Source: Staphylococcus piscifermentans (lineage in GTDB: Bacteria > Bacillota > Bacilli > Staphylococcales > Staphylococcaceae). Taken from it: 64,000 nucleotides of DNA. The notes beneath the pieces are model-generated. The model worked only from the letters and a program-made list of their open reading frames with translations. It was not told where the DNA came from and made no database searches. Shown one piece after another: positions 27,186 through 37,199 of this stretch; the first letter of the stretch is position 1, and the number at the start of each line of letters is the position of its first letter. The position numbers and the translations under genes were made by a program. The stretch covers positions 558,001-622,000 of the forward strand of contig NZ_LT906447.1 in NCBI RefSeq assembly GCF_900186985.1, read 5' to 3'.

Positions 27186-27628
27186 TGAAGTTAGAAGAAA
27201 TTAAAGATTTAATTAATTTAGTAAAAGAGAACGAAGTAAATAAGTTTAAATATAAAGATGAAGAACGTGAAATTGAATTAGATTTTTCAACTCCACAACA
27301 AACACAACCTGCTGCACAAATTCAAACACAAGCGACTTCAAGTGCGACGCCTGAAAATAACACAGCGTCAGCAACTGATGAAGCGCCGGCAGGTAATACA
27401 ATCAATGCACCAATGGTAGGTACTTTCTTCTTGCAAGATGCAAAAGATTTAACTGAACCATTATTTAAAGTTGGCGACAAAGTCAGCAAAGGCGACGTGG
27501 TTGGCTTTATCGAAGCGATGAAAGTCATGAATGAAGTAACAAGTGATGTAGATGGAGAAGTGACAGCGATTTTAGTCGACCATGGTACAAATGTCGAGTA
27601 TGATCAAGCGTTGATTGAAGTTAAATAA
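27185..27628 (+). CDS. accB: Biotin carboxyl carrier protein
   Basis: The 147-residue protein has an N-terminal helical part, an Ala/Thr/Gln-rich linker (about 38-75) and a biotinyl domain. The biotinylated lysine lies in EAMKVMNEV. The start at 27185 has GAGGGGGAG upstream; a frame from 27158 would add nine residues inside pxpC. This copy sits in the oxoprolinase operon, not with accD/accA, and so may serve a dedicated carboxylation step. Confidence 0.92.
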   Translation: MKLEEIKDLINLVKENEVNKFKYKDEEREIELDFSTPQQTQPAAQIQTQATSSATPENNTASATDEAPAGNTINAPMVGTFFLQDAKDLTEPLFKVGDKVSKGDVVGFIEAMKVMNEVTSDVDGEVTAILVDHGTNVEYDQALIEVK

Positions 27629-27645
27629 AGGGGTGTGAAATTATC

Positions 27646-29004
27646 ATGTATCGTTGTTTAATTGCAAACAGAGGAGAAATCGCTGTACGTATCATCCGTG
27701 CTTGTCGTGAATCAGGCGTGGGTACGGTTGCTGTATACGCGAAGGGAGATGAAAAAAGTCTGCATGTCAGTTTAGCAGACGAAGCGATCTGTATCGGAGA
27801 AGCTAATCCTTTAGACAGCTATTTAAATATTGAACGCATTATTGCGGCGGCTGAAATTTCAGGTGCAAATGCCATTCACCCAGGATACGGCTTCTTATCA
27901 GAAAGTCCTACTTTTGCGCAAAAAGTAGAAGAAAATGATATTTATTTCATTGGACCTACAAGACGTACAATGGAAATGATGGGTGACAAAATTACAGCAC
28001 GTCAAACTGTCCACAATGCAGGCGTACCGATCATTCCAGGTTCAACTGGCGCAGTCAACTCTGTAGAAGAAATTGAAGAAATTGCTAAAGATATCGGTTA
28101 TCCGGTTGTATTGAAAGCAGCGAGCGGCGGCGGTGGTAAAGGCATCCGTATCGTTAAAGAAAAGAAAGACTTAGAAAAGTCCTTCAAAGAAGCACAAAGT
28201 GAAGGTAAAAAATACTTTAACGATGACCGCATTTACGTCGAAGCATTTATTCCAGTTGCCAAACACGTAGAAGTACAAGTTATTGGTGACGGTAAAGAAA
28301 ATTACGTTCATTTAGGAGAACGTGATTGTTCTGTACAACGTAAAAACCAAAAATTAATTGAAGAATCACCTTGTGCAGCCTTATCTGACGAAAGACGCCA
28401 AGCTATCTGTGATGATGCTGTTAAAGTTGCAAAGGCTTCGAATTACCGCAGTGCCGGTACAATCGAGTTCTTAGTTACTGAAGATGCTTATTATTTCATT
28501 GAAATGAATGCGCGTATCCAAGTTGAACATACTGTTACAGAAATGCGTGCAGACCGTGACTTAGTTAAGTCGCAATTATACTTAATGAAATATGATGAAC
28601 TTCCATATACGCAAGAAGACATTCATTTCACTGGTCATGTCATTGAAGCACGTATTAATGCTGAGAACCCGGAACGCAAATTCCAGCCTTCACCAGGTAA
28701 GGTCAAAGCGTTGCACTTGCCTCAAGGCTTTAACGTACGTGTAGACTCATTACTTTATCCAAACTATATCGTATCGCCATTCTATGATTCGTTGGTTGCC
28801 AAAGTAATTGTCAAAGCAAGCGACCGCGCACTAGCCATTGAAAAGTTAAAATCTACTTTAGATGAAATGGTGATTGAAGGTTTCTCTACAACAGCTGATT
28901 TCTTATATGCTGTATTATCATATCCTGCTTATGCAGAAGGCGATGCAAGTGATGTAGATATCAAGTTCTTAGATCGTCATCATATTATTAAGGGGGCATC
29001 ATAA
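27646..29004 (+). CDS. accC: Biotin carboxylase
   Basis: The 452-residue ATP-grasp enzyme carries CO2 onto biotin. Seen motifs: N-terminal [14 protein letters not shown], the Gly-rich ATP loop [29 protein letters not shown], and [15 protein letters not shown]. Size matches AccC. It follows accB by 17 bases. No carboxyltransferase subunit is encoded in the operon. Confidence 0.95.
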   Translation: MYRCLIANRGEIAVRIIRACRESGVGTVAVYAKGDEKSLHVSLADEAICIGEANPLDSYLNIERIIAAAEISGANAIHPGYGFLSESPTFAQKVEENDIYFIGPTRRTMEMMGDKITARQTVHNAGVPIIPGSTGAVNSVEEIEEIAKDIGYPVVLKAASGGGGKGIRIVKEKKDLEKSFKEAQSEGKKYFNDDRIYVEAFIPVAKHVEVQVIGDGKENYVHLGERDCSVQRKNQKLIEESPCAALSDERRQAICDDAVKVAKASNYRSAGTIEFLVTEDAYYFIEMNARIQVEHTVTEMRADRDLVKSQLYLMKYDELPYTQEDIHFTGHVIEARINAENPERKFQPSPGKVKALHLPQGFNVRVDSLLYPNYIVSPFYDSLVAKVIVKASDRALAIEKLKSTLDEMVIEGFSTTADFLYAVLSYPAYAEGDASDVDIKFLDRHHIIKGAS

Positions 29005-29005
29005 T

Positions 29006-29764
29006 ATGCAAATAGATTTAAACTGTGATTTAGGTGAAGCATTCGGTAATTATTCATTCGGAGGAGACCATCAAATCATTCCGGTGATTACTTCAGCGAA
29101 TGTAGCTTGCGGATTTCATGCAGGTGATGAAAATGTCATGAATGAAACAGTGAAATTAGCGAAAGAGCATGGTGTCGGTATTGGTGCGCATCCTGGATTC
29201 CATGATTTGCAAGGCTTTGGACGTCGTAATATTGATATGGCTCCAGATGAAATTTATACCTTAGTGGCTTATCAAATTGGCGCGTTGCAAGCCTTTTGCC
29301 AAATCCACGATGTGAAAATCAATCATGTGAAACCACATGGTGCATTATACAACATGGGTGCACGTGACAAAGATATTGCACACGCTATTGCGCAAGCAGT
29401 ATATGACGTGGATCCATCGCTTATCTTAGTCGGACTATCTAACACTTTGTTGATTTCAGAAGCTGAAGCAATCGGCTTGAAGACAGCATCTGAAGTGTTT
29501 GCTGATAGACGCTATGAAGCAAATGGCCAATTAGTCAGCCGTAAAGAAAGTGATGCGGTCATCACAGATACTGATGCAGCAATTGAACAAGTGATTAAGA
29601 TGGTTAAAGACAACAAAGTGACAGCGAAAGATGGAACTGAAATAGATATTCAAGCAGATACAATTTGTGTGCATGGCGATGGTGTGCATGCATTAGAATT
29701 CGTATCGAAAATTCGAGAAAGATTAACGAAAGAAGGTATTTCGATTACGAAACTAGGGGGTTAA
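29006..29764 (+). CDS. pxpA: 5-oxoprolinase subunit PxpA (LamB/YcsF family)
   Basis: The 252-residue protein has the LamB/YcsF signature [14 protein letters not shown] at its start, [15 protein letters not shown] with metal-binding His, and VKPHGALYN. It is the catalytic-barrel component of 5-oxoprolinase. It starts one base after accC and ends three bases before the transporter gene. Confidence 0.94.
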   Translation: MQIDLNCDLGEAFGNYSFGGDHQIIPVITSANVACGFHAGDENVMNETVKLAKEHGVGIGAHPGFHDLQGFGRRNIDMAPDEIYTLVAYQIGALQAFCQIHDVKINHVKPHGALYNMGARDKDIAHAIAQAVYDVDPSLILVGLSNTLLISEAEAIGLKTASEVFADRRYEANGQLVSRKESDAVITDTDAAIEQVIKMVKDNKVTAKDGTEIDIQADTICVHGDGVHALEFVSKIRERLTKEGISITKLGG

Positions 29765-29767
29765 TAT

Positions 29768-30997
29768 ATGGGAGAAAACAAACAAACAAAGACGGATTTC
29801 GAGTTCACAAAGGAGCATAAACGCCTGTTACTCGGATCAGTTTTCTTGATGGCAACATCAGCAATCGGGCCGGCGTTCTTAACACAAACAGCTGTATTTA
29901 CAGCACAATTTGCAGCGAGCTTCGCATTTGCGATTTTGCTTTCAATTATTATTGATATCGGAGCACAGATCAATATCTGGCGTGTCTTAGTAGTAACAGG
30001 TCTTCGTGGACAAGAAATTGCGAACGAGATGGTAAAGGGATTAGGTACTTTCATCTCTATCCTGATCGCAATAGGCGGATTAGCCTTTAACATTGGTAAT
30101 ATTGCCGGTGCTGGACTAGGTTTAAATGCCATTTTTGGAATTGACGTCAAATGGGGCGCAGCGATTACAGCTGTTCTAGCCATTGGCGTGTTCGTAAGTA
30201 AGAGCGGTCAAAAAGTGATGGACGTTGTCACAATGGTTTTAGGGGTACTCATGATTCTGATTGTGGCTTATGTAATGGTGGTTTCCAACCCTCCATATTT
30301 AGAAGCAGCACATAGAATGGTCTTACCTGAACATCCTGCAGCATTAGTATTGCCGATTATTACACTGGTCGGTGGTACAGTAGGTGGTTACATTACTTTC
30401 GCAGGTGCACACAGAATTTTAGACTCTGGTATCAAAGGTAAAGAATATTTACCATTTGTTAACCAATCAGCGATTTCTGGTATCTTAACTACTGGTGTAA
30501 TGCGTGGTCTATTATTCTTAGCAGTATTGGGTGTAGTTGTAACAGGTGTTACTTTAGATCCTGAAAACCCACCTGCATCTGTATTCCAACATGCTTTAGG
30601 ACCAATTGGTAAAAATATTTTCGGTGTTGTATTATTTGCAGCAGCATTATCTTCAGTAATCGGTTCTGCTTATACAAGTGCAACATTCTTGAAAACATTG
30701 AGTAAATCATTAATGAAACGTAGTAATTTAATCGTTATTACATTTATCGTTGTTTCAACATTAATCTTCTTATTCATCGGTAAACCAATCAAATTATTGA
30801 TTATTGCTGGTGCATTGAACGGACTTATCTTACCTATTACTTTAGGTACGATACTTGTCGCGAGTAAGAAGAAATCGATTGTCGGAGACTATAAACATCC
30901 AACTTGGATGCTAGTCTTCGGTATCATCGCCGTTGTTGTAACAATTATCACAGGAATTTTCTCATTCCAAGGTTTAGCTGAACTTTGGAGTTCATAA
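29768..30997 (+). CDS. NRAMP-fold transporter lacking the metal-binding motifs
   Basis: The 409-residue protein has about 11 hydrophobic segments and aligns with the NRAMP family (ATSAIGPAFLTQTAVF opens TM1). True NRAMP metal transporters carry DPGN in TM1 and MPH in TM6. Here the TM1 position reads around VFTAQ and the TM6 region reads GGYITFAGAHRI, so both metal motifs are absent. Because it ends the oxoprolinase operon, an uptake role for 5-oxoproline or a related organic substrate is a reasonable inference. Databases would probably label it a divalent metal transporter. It starts 3 bases after pxpA. Confidence 0.82.
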   Translation: MGENKQTKTDFEFTKEHKRLLLGSVFLMATSAIGPAFLTQTAVFTAQFAASFAFAILLSIIIDIGAQINIWRVLVVTGLRGQEIANEMVKGLGTFISILIAIGGLAFNIGNIAGAGLGLNAIFGIDVKWGAAITAVLAIGVFVSKSGQKVMDVVTMVLGVLMILIVAYVMVVSNPPYLEAAHRMVLPEHPAALVLPIITLVGGTVGGYITFAGAHRILDSGIKGKEYLPFVNQSAISGILTTGVMRGLLFLAVLGVVVTGVTLDPENPPASVFQHALGPIGKNIFGVVLFAAALSSVIGSAYTSATFLKTLSKSLMKRSNLIVITFIVVSTLIFLFIGKPIKLLIIAGALNGLILPITLGTILVASKKKSIVGDYKHPTWMLVFGIIAVVVTIITGIFSFQGLAELWSS

Positions 30998-31007
30998 TTA
31001 AAGTGAA

Positions 31008-31048
31008 AAAATAAGGCGCGGGCAGCCTAGTCCGTGTCTTATTTTTTT
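31008..31048 (+). terminator. Terminator of the oxoprolinase operon
   Basis: AAATAAGGCGCGG pairs with CCGTGTCTTATTT with G-U pairs; T-run follows. Confidence 0.75.
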
Positions 31049-31118
31049 ATTGCTTTTCAAGGTTTTCTTTTTAAAAAAAGAATAAAGATATTGGATGTAT
31101 ATTAAAGTTGATAAACGT

Positions 31119-31146
31119 TATAATAATAGTAATGTAAGCGCTTAGA
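31119..31146 (+). promoter_or_regulatory. -10 element and cre site of the xylulokinase gene
   Basis: TATAAT at 31119-31124 is followed by TGTAAGCGCTTAGA at 31133-31146. The latter matches the CcpA cre consensus except for one base near the end. It would cover the transcription start, the usual place for carbon catabolite repression. Confidence 0.65.
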
Positions 31147-31162
31147 AGGAAAGGTGACAACT

Positions 31163-32659
31163 ATGGTAAACGAAGCAGTTATTGGTATTGATTTAGGTAC
31201 GAGTGCGATTAAATTATTGGCGGTGTCTAGAGAGGGGGAGGTCTTGGGTGTGCAGAGTGAGCCACTGCCGCTTTATCAAGATTATCCTGGTTATTCGGAA
31301 CAAGATCCTGATGAGTGGAATGCCGCGATGCAGCGTGGTTTGAAGCATTTATTGAGACAACCGCAAATGGCTGAGGTGGTTATCAAGGGAGCTTCGTTCT
31401 CTGGGCAAATGCACGGCTTAGTGTTGGTAGATGAAGCGGGGAGACCGTTAAGACGCGCTATTCTGTGGAATGATACACGGACGACTCCTCAATGTGAACT
31501 AATTAAAGAGAAACATGGCGACCAAGTACTGGGAAATCCGGTGGTGGAAGGATTTACGTTAACAAAATTATTATGGGTGAAAGAGAATGAGCCTGAAGTG
31601 TGGGGAAAAGCAGCAGCGTTTATGTTGCCGAAAGATTATCTCCGCTATTGTTTGACTGGCGAAATTTTTACAGAGTTCTCGGATGCGGCGGCAACGATGT
31701 TATGGAATCCGCAGGCCAAAGCCTGGGATAAGGAGTTAGGTGAGGAATTTGGAATTCCTGATATTTATCCTGATGTGCTGCAATCACATGATGAGGCAGG
31801 CACCTTCAATGCTTTGTTGGCAGCTGAACTCGGCTTAGGGACAGATGTTCCGGTATTTGCTGGTGGTGCTGATAATGCATGTGGTGCGCTAGGTTCTGGC
31901 GTTATTAATCCTAATGATTCGATTTGCAGTATTGGCACTTCGGGTGTGTTGTTGATTTGCGAACCTGTGGGCGGCGCTGAAGGATATGGTCATAAGATTC
32001 ATTTGATGAATCACGCGGTGCCAGATGTCAATTATTTGATGGGCGTGACATTGAGTGCAGGGTATAGTTTGAGTTGGTTCAAGCGGGAGTTTTATGCGGA
32101 TGAAAGCTTTGAACAGTTGTTGGATGAGGCACGAGAAGCGGGCATTGGCGCACATGGTCTGATCTTCACACCTTATTTAGCGGGAGAACGCACACCCCAT
32201 GGAGATGCTTCGATTCGCGGCAGCTTTATCGGTATCAGCGGCTCGAACACACGCGGCGACTTTGCACGTGCAGTAGTGGAAGGCATTACTTACTCATTAT
32301 ATGATTCGTTAATTTACTTGCGCAGTGTCGGAAAAAATGTCACGAAAATTGTCTCTACCGGCGGAGGGGCGAAAAGCGATTTCTGGCTGCAATTACAAGC
32401 AGATGTATTTAATGCAGAAATTTATAAACTGAAACATGAAGAGGGACCGAGTATGGGCGCAGCTATGTTGGCGGCGTATGGTTTAGGATGGTATCCAAGT
32501 TTAACAGATTGTGCGAAACAATTTATTCATTATACAACGACGTTCAAGCCAGATTTAAAACGTCATAAAGCTTACGAAGATTACTTCCAAATTTATCAAC
32601 AAGTTTATAATGCGACAAGACGTTTGACTAAGAACTTATTAGAATTGCAGAAAAAATAA
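31163..32659 (+). CDS. xylB: Xylulokinase (FGGY family)
   Basis: The 498-residue sugar kinase starts with the FGGY phosphate motif IGIDLGTSAIKLLAV and has GASFSGQMHGLV, LWNDTRT, the catalytic GGADNACGALGSG and STGGGAKSDFWLQL. These point to D-xylulose as the likely substrate; ribulose is a lesser possibility. I choose the ATG at 31163, six bases after AAAGGTG, over a GTG three codons earlier. No xylose isomerase, transporter or xylR gene is beside it. Confidence 0.88.
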   Translation: MVNEAVIGIDLGTSAIKLLAVSREGEVLGVQSEPLPLYQDYPGYSEQDPDEWNAAMQRGLKHLLRQPQMAEVVIKGASFSGQMHGLVLVDEAGRPLRRAILWNDTRTTPQCELIKEKHGDQVLGNPVVEGFTLTKLLWVKENEPEVWGKAAAFMLPKDYLRYCLTGEIFTEFSDAAATMLWNPQAKAWDKELGEEFGIPDIYPDVLQSHDEAGTFNALLAAELGLGTDVPVFAGGADNACGALGSGVINPNDSICSIGTSGVLLICEPVGGAEGYGHKIHLMNHAVPDVNYLMGVTLSAGYSLSWFKREFYADESFEQLLDEAREAGIGAHGLIFTPYLAGERTPHGDASIRGSFIGISGSNTRGDFARAVVEGITYSLYDSLIYLRSVGKNVTKIVSTGGGAKSDFWLQLQADVFNAEIYKLKHEEGPSMGAAMLAAYGLGWYPSLTDCAKQFIHYTTTFKPDLKRHKAYEDYFQIYQQVYNATRRLTKNLLELQKK

Positions 32660-32740
32660 GAGCATAGTGAAGGGAAAGATATCGGATTTAACTATACAAT
32701 TAGGAAGTTCTTCCTACTATATATTCTGTTGAGAAAAGAA

Positions 32741-32772
32741 CGGGGGCTGGGATAATAGTATCCCGGCTCCCG
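32741..32772. terminator. Bidirectional hairpin
   Basis: CGGGGGCTGGGAT pairs with ATCCCGGCTCCCG between convergent genes. The T-rich side is on the minus strand. Confidence 0.7.
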
Positions 32773-32795
32773 ATTCAATTGCCTATTTCACATGA

Positions 32796-32975
32796 TTACT
32801 TGCCATTTTTTTCTAAATAATAGCCAATCCATGCGCCTACAGGAATACCGATGATAGGCGTTGTGATTGCACTAAGTACAATAACTGAACCAATCATAAT
32901 CAAACCATTCTTAGAACCAAATCGCATGTGCTTGATTGTTTCGACCATATCTCCAACATACTCTTTAAATGACAT
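32796..32975 (-). CDS. Small two-helix membrane protein
   Basis: The 59-residue protein has a charged N-terminal part (MSFKEYVGDMVETIKHM) and two hydrophobic runs rich in Ile, Gly and Pro (about 25-38 and 40-54). GGAGGTAAT lies 6 bases before the ATG at 32975, which fixes the start. Family not recognised. Confidence 0.7.
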   Translation of the reverse strand: MSFKEYVGDMVETIKHMRFGSKNGLIMIGSVIVLSAITTPIIGIPVGAWIGYYLEKNGK

Positions 32976-33096
32976 AATATTACCTCCTAGCAATTAATTT
33001 ATTTGTAATTAGTATTCATCTATAATATATCATGAATTGGAGAAATTAGATATAATCAACTATATGTAGACCTAAATAATAAAGTAGGTGAGTTAA

Positions 33097-33672
33097 ATGA
33101 AGTTCGAATATTTGAGTGAGGAAACAGAACGATTAGTGATCAGACCTCTCCAACACTCGGATTATCAAGCATGGCTAACAGGCTTTTGCGGACGTTTCGA
33201 CTCACGATCTCCTTATGATGAAGGCAGATTAGATATGTCGATTTGTACTGAAAATTGGTATAACCAACTTGTAGACAAGCACCATCAGTTTATTAAAGAA
33301 GACAAGATTTACATATTCGGTATATTTCGCAAAGCGGATGGGATGCATTTGGGGAATTTAGATATCGTGACCTTGTCTCGCAGTCACTTTCAATGGGCAG
33401 AGTGCGGTTACACGATTCATAATCAATTTTGGCGCAAAGGTTATGCGTTTGAAGCGTTGACAGCCATGTTGAAGATTGCGGATAAACGGTTGAAGTATCA
33501 CCGTGTTGAAGCCCATGTGAATATTGGAAATATACCTTCTGCGAAATTATTGGAAAAAGCAGGATTTCAGTATGAATGTACGCGTGAAAAATTTATTTTT
33601 GAAAACGGAGAATGGACAGATCACCTTGTATACGCTAAAACGTTGAATAATATGCCTCCGGTTAATATGTAA
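33097..33672 (+). CDS. GNAT-family N-acetyltransferase
   Basis: The 191-residue protein is an RimJ/RimL-like GNAT enzyme. The N-terminal TERLVIRPLQHSDYQAW, the acetyl-CoA site around RKGYAFEALTAMLKIA and VNIGNIPSAKLLEKAGFQYE are typical. It may acetylate a protein N-terminus or a small molecule. TAGGTGAG lies 5 bases upstream of the ATG. Confidence 0.9.
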   Translation: MKFEYLSEETERLVIRPLQHSDYQAWLTGFCGRFDSRSPYDEGRLDMSICTENWYNQLVDKHHQFIKEDKIYIFGIFRKADGMHLGNLDIVTLSRSHFQWAECGYTIHNQFWRKGYAFEALTAMLKIADKRLKYHRVEAHVNIGNIPSAKLLEKAGFQYECTREKFIFENGEWTDHLVYAKTLNNMPPVNM

Positions 33673-33771
33673 TGTTATTTTTTACAAAAAATTTAAAAAC
33701 ATAAGACTGAAAATTATGTATACTATAAATAAGTAATAATTCGAGAAAGGCAGGAGGTCAAGTTCAACATC

Positions 33772-34380
33772 ATGAAAGGGAGAATACTTGTTTCATCAGA
33801 TATTCATGGTCATGGAGCAGCCTTGGCCAAACTCTTAAAATATGTAGATTATAATCCTAAAAAAGATCAATTAGTGCTCTTAGGAGATTATGTAAATAAT
33901 GGCCCTGATTCAACGGGCACTTTAAAAATGGTCAAGAAATTACATAGCGAAGGTGCAATTGTATTATTAGGCAATCATGATGTACGGTGGATGAAATCGA
34001 AGGAGAAGCGGAAACGTAAGTGGCGTTCTGTGTTGCAAGAGTTTGATAGTATTGCGAAAATCGATGACTATCTATTTGTTCATGCCGGCGTAAATCCTTC
34101 TAAATCATTATCGAAACAAAAAATGTCTGAGGTCACTGGATTTGAATCAGATGTGGCCTTATCTCGGAAAATAAAAGGTAGATGGGTCGTCCATGGACAT
34201 GTCCCAACCCGTCGCTATGGTGCGAAGAAGAATAAGATTTACATCAAAGGTCATACTATCGACATTGATACAGGGGCTGGTCATGGTGAGCGCTTGTCTT
34301 TAGTCGATTTAACACACCAGCAAGTTTGTTCAATTGAAGTAGAGCGTTTGAAAAAAGTACATGAGTATAGTTTCGGTTAG
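33772..34380 (+). CDS. Metallophosphoesterase (PPP-type)
   Basis: The 202-residue cytoplasmic protein has the serine/threonine-phosphatase-like motifs SSDIHGHG, LLGDYVNNGPDS, LLGNHDVRW, VHAGVNPS and VVHGHVPTRR. Such bacterial enzymes act on phosphoproteins or on dinucleotides such as Ap4A; the sequence does not tell which. AGGAGG lies 14 bases before the ATG, a little far. Own terminator follows. Confidence 0.88.
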   Translation: MKGRILVSSDIHGHGAALAKLLKYVDYNPKKDQLVLLGDYVNNGPDSTGTLKMVKKLHSEGAIVLLGNHDVRWMKSKEKRKRKWRSVLQEFDSIAKIDDYLFVHAGVNPSKSLSKQKMSEVTGFESDVALSRKIKGRWVVHGHVPTRRYGAKKNKIYIKGHTIDIDTGAGHGERLSLVDLTHQQVCSIEVERLKKVHEYSFG

Positions 34381-34384
34381 ATGA

Positions 34385-34422
34385 AAGACCTTGAAAGTTT
34401 GAAATAACAACTTCAAGGTCTT
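34385..34422 (+). terminator. Terminator of the metallophosphoesterase gene
   Basis: AAGACCTTGAAAGTTT and AACTTCAAGGTCTT arms. Confidence 0.7.
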
Positions 34423-34502
34423 CAAATATTTATAAAAGGGAGGGGATGATATACCAGATTCTCTTTCTCTATTTAACAGGATATTTTAATAAGAGAAATC
34501 GC

Positions 34503-34545
34503 CAAAGTGTATAGGCGGGAGAGTCGCGCCTCGACACTTTTCCCT
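34503..34545. repeat. Solitary copy of the AAGTGTATAGGC palindromic repeat
   Basis: AAAGTGTATAGGC and GCGCCTCGACACTTTT surround a GC-rich centre. TCTATTTAACAGGA and an AT-rich stretch precede it, as at the 1.19-kb copy. Confidence 0.6.
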
Positions 34546-34597
34546 ATCCGCCCCTCATCTCCTCATAAAAAATATAAATCCCCCTTAATCAGACAAA

Positions 34598-34735
34598 GAA
34601 AAAGAGTTGAGACCTCCATAGAAGTCCCAACTCTTCTTCCCAAAATGGGCAGTAGCTACCTGAACAGTAAAAGTTAGATTTACCAGCGCGAAAGAACGAT
34701 ATAACATTTCGGCCCCGCGCGCTCCCAACTATTAT
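34598..34735. repeat. Composite dispersed repeat (terminator hairpin plus GGCAGTAGCTA block)
   Basis: AAAGAGTTGAGAC...GTCCCAACTCTT forms a hairpin (34600-34635). Then GGGCAGTAGCTACCTGAA and a degenerate GC-rich end follow. The same order is found at 62316-62475, and in part at 45970-46063. Confidence 0.55.
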
Positions 34736-34736
34736 A

Positions 34737-34913
34737 TTAAGACGCATGTTTCTGATGTTTTTTCATTTCTTTAGGCATTGCATGTCCGCAACCTTTGTTG
34801 ATATCGCATGCTGCACATTTACCTTGCTTAGACTTTTTGAAGAAGCGGACTAAAGTATAAGCGGCATAGCCGAAGATTAATAAAATAATGACAGCGTTGA
34901 TTAAAATTGTCAT
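34737..34913 (-). CDS. FeoB-associated Cys-rich membrane protein
   Basis: The 58-residue protein has one N-terminal membrane helix (about 2-20), then a basic segment and KCAACDINKGCGHAM, the Cys cluster of the FeoB-associated family. AAGGAGG lies 9 bases before the ATG at 34913; a longer frame back to 35021 runs inside feoB and is an artefact. It is the third gene of feoA-feoB and probably acts in ferrous iron uptake. Confidence 0.88.
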   Translation of the reverse strand: MTILINAVIILLIFGYAAYTLVRFFKKSKQGKCAACDINKGCGHAMPKEMKKHQKHAS

Positions 34914-34927
34914 TGTACAATTCCTCC

Positions 34928-36922
34928 TTAACCAAAAAGTTGACTGCCTTGATAGACAATAAATGTTAGAACATAGGCAATTACAACAGGGTAAAGTGTT
35001 GCAATAATTGTCCATTTCCAAGAGACGGTTTCTTTACGAATAGCTGCAACCGTAGATAAGCATGGAATATACAACAAGATAAATAACATAAATGCGTATG
35101 CAGATGCTGGTGTAAAGTGTGTAGATATCATTCTTGTCAGTCCATGACTGTCAGTCGCATAAATAATGGCCATGGCACTTACCACGACTTCTTTTGCTAA
35201 GAAGCCAGGAATTAAAGTTGCACCGGCTTGCCATGTACCGAAACCAAGCGGCACTAATAATGGTGCAATACAAGCTCCGATGATTTGCAAGAAACTGTGA
35301 TCGACGTTAACTCCGAAGCCAGTCGGTCCTGCATAATTCAACATCCAAATGACGACTGAACCGCCGAAGATAAAGGTACCGGCTTTTTTCACAAAGCCTT
35401 TTGCTTTTTCCCAAGTGCTGCGCCACAACGTTTTAGCTGATGGTAAACGGTAAGGTGGCAACTCAATTACAAAGACAGAGTTTTCCTTCTTCAAAATCGT
35501 CTTCGTCATGACAAAGCTGACGGTCAAAGCTACTACGATGCCGATAACGTACAAACTGAGTACTACAAGGGCTTGGTTTTCTTTAAAAAAGACACCTGCA
35601 AATAGTGCGTAGACCGGAAGACGTGCGGAACAAGACATAAACGGCGTGATTAAAATGGTAGTTAACCGTTCTTTCTCTTGTTCAATACTTCTCGTAGCCA
35701 TGACGCCCGGTACATTACAGCCGAAGCCGATAATCATAGGGATGAAAGATTTACCGTTCAAGCCTAAACCTTCCATAATCTTATCCATAATCAACGCAAT
35801 ACGTGCCATATAACCTGAATCTTCCAATACAGAGATGAAGAAGAATAAAATCATAATTTGCGGTACGAATACTAAGACAGCGCCGACCCCGGCAATAATA
35901 CCGTCCGTGATCAAGTCTTTCAAGAATGGGAATAATCCAATCGCATCCATCGCTTGTTTAACCCAATCGGTAAAAGGACCGCCGATAAAATCATCCAGCC
36001 TATCTGACAATGGTGTACCAATCCATGAGAACGTTGCTTGAAAAATCAGCCACATAATGACTAAAAAAATCGGGATACCTACATATTTATTAGTCAATAT
36101 TTTATCTACACGATCAGTCAGATATTGTTTCTTCTTATTAGGATGCGTAATGACACCTTCTAAAATATCATCAATATATTCCGTACGAGAGCGGCGCATA
36201 CTGTCAACAATAGACATATCTAATTGTGTCGCTAAATTTTCTCTGATAGCGTTTAATTCAGGATGATTATGAGCGTCAATAAATTGTTCGATTGCAGGAT
36301 TGCCCAATAAATATTGGACTGCGATAAAACGATGGCGTTTTGCTGGTAAATCCAATTGGTGTTTGAAGTAATGTTGCAGTTCTGATAATGCAGATTCAAC
36401 TGCTGCTTCATAAGGAATTTTCAAAGGTTGAGCTGTAGATAAATCATCATCTTTGAGGAGCTCCAATATACTGTCGATACCTTGGCCGCTTCTCGCCACA
36501 ATCGGCAATATCGGCATCTTCAACCGACGCATCAGCAAATTGCGGTTAATTTCAATACCGCGTTTCGCAGCCACATCACCCATATTCAAACATAAGAGAA
36601 TTGGAGAGCCGAACTCCATTAACTGCGTCGTCAATAATAAGTTACGTTTCAACTGCACTGCATCCACAATATTGACAACTTTAGAAAAATTGTTGTGCAA
36701 TAAATAATCTGTCACGACCGTTTCATCTTTAGAAATCGGCAATAAATCATAAATACCCGGCAAGTCGACCAATTCGCCTTGCTTATCCTTCAACATACCT
36801 ACTTTCTTCTCAACCGTTACACCGCTCCAGTTCCCTACATATTCATAAGAACCAGTCAGTGCATTGAAAAGCGTTGTCTTGCCGACATTCGGATTGCCGA
36901 CAATACAATAAGAATTATGCAT
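34928..36922 (-). CDS. feoB: Ferrous iron transporter FeoB
   Basis: The 664-residue protein has an N-terminal G domain (G1 [17 protein letters not shown]3 DLPGIYDL, G4 LNMGD) and about eight to ten membrane helices with two gate regions. Cys residues in [15 protein letters not shown] and [11 protein letters not shown] are the conserved transport motifs. FeoB brings Fe2+ across the membrane, regulated by GTP. It overlaps feoA by 8 bases. Confidence 0.97.
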   Translation of the reverse strand: MHNSYCIVGNPNVGKTTLFNALTGSYEYVGNWSGVTVEKKVGMLKDKQGELVDLPGIYDLLPISKDETVVTDYLLHNNFSKVVNIVDAVQLKRNLLLTTQLMEFGSPILLCLNMGDVAAKRGIEINRNLLMRRLKMPILPIVARSGQGIDSILELLKDDDLSTAQPLKIPYEAAVESALSELQHYFKHQLDLPAKRHRFIAVQYLLGNPAIEQFIDAHNHPELNAIRENLATQLDMSIVDSMRRSRTEYIDDILEGVITHPNKKKQYLTDRVDKILTNKYVGIPIFLVIMWLIFQATFSWIGTPLSDRLDDFIGGPFTDWVKQAMDAIGLFPFLKDLITDGIIAGVGAVLVFVPQIMILFFFISVLEDSGYMARIALIMDKIMEGLGLNGKSFIPMIIGFGCNVPGVMATRSIEQEKERLTTILITPFMSCSARLPVYALFAGVFFKENQALVVLSLYVIGIVVALTVSFVMTKTILKKENSVFVIELPPYRLPSAKTLWRSTWEKAKGFVKKAGTFIFGGSVVIWMLNYAGPTGFGVNVDHSFLQIIGACIAPLLVPLGFGTWQAGATLIPGFLAKEVVVSAMAIIYATDSHGLTRMISTHFTPASAYAFMLFILLYIPCLSTVAAIRKETVSWKWTIIATLYPVVIAYVLTFIVYQGSQLFG

Positions 36923-37151
36923 CCGCTTGCTCCAACATTATTTTGCAAGCATCACAATGACGGATACCGATACATTGGCCATCCATCTCTAACGTGCATG
37001 GACCTTTCATAAAAAACTTCTGACGTACTTTAATTTTGCTTCCGATTGTAAAACCAAGTGCGCTTAATCGATGTGCAAGCATAGTATTTTCAAAATTAAT
37101 ACTCGTAATTTTATAAGTTAAACCTTTTTCGGCATTAGCTGCATGAACCAT
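36915..37151 (-). CDS. feoA: FeoA cytoplasmic partner protein
   Basis: The 78-residue SH3-like protein has the FeoA core [21 protein letters not shown] and ends with a Cys pair (RHCDACKIM). The start at 37151 follows AGGGTGG by about 8 bases; a frame open to 37199 runs through the Fur box region. It precedes feoB and a Cys-rich small gene. Confidence 0.95.
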   Translation of the reverse strand: MVHAANAEKGLTYKITSINFENTMLAHRLSALGFTIGSKIKVRQKFFMKGPCTLEMDGQCIGIRHCDACKIMLEQADA

Positions 37152-37183
37152 TAAAATGCCACCCTTCAAAACATAATTGTAAT

Positions 37184-37198
37184 TGATTATTATTATCA
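37184..37198 (-). promoter_or_regulatory. Fur box of the feo operon
   Basis: TGATAATAATAATCA on the minus strand matches the 7-1-7 Fur motif (TGATAATNATTATCA) with one difference. It lies 33 bases upstream of feoA, so iron-loaded Fur should repress the operon. Confidence 0.8.
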
Positions 37199-37199
37199 T

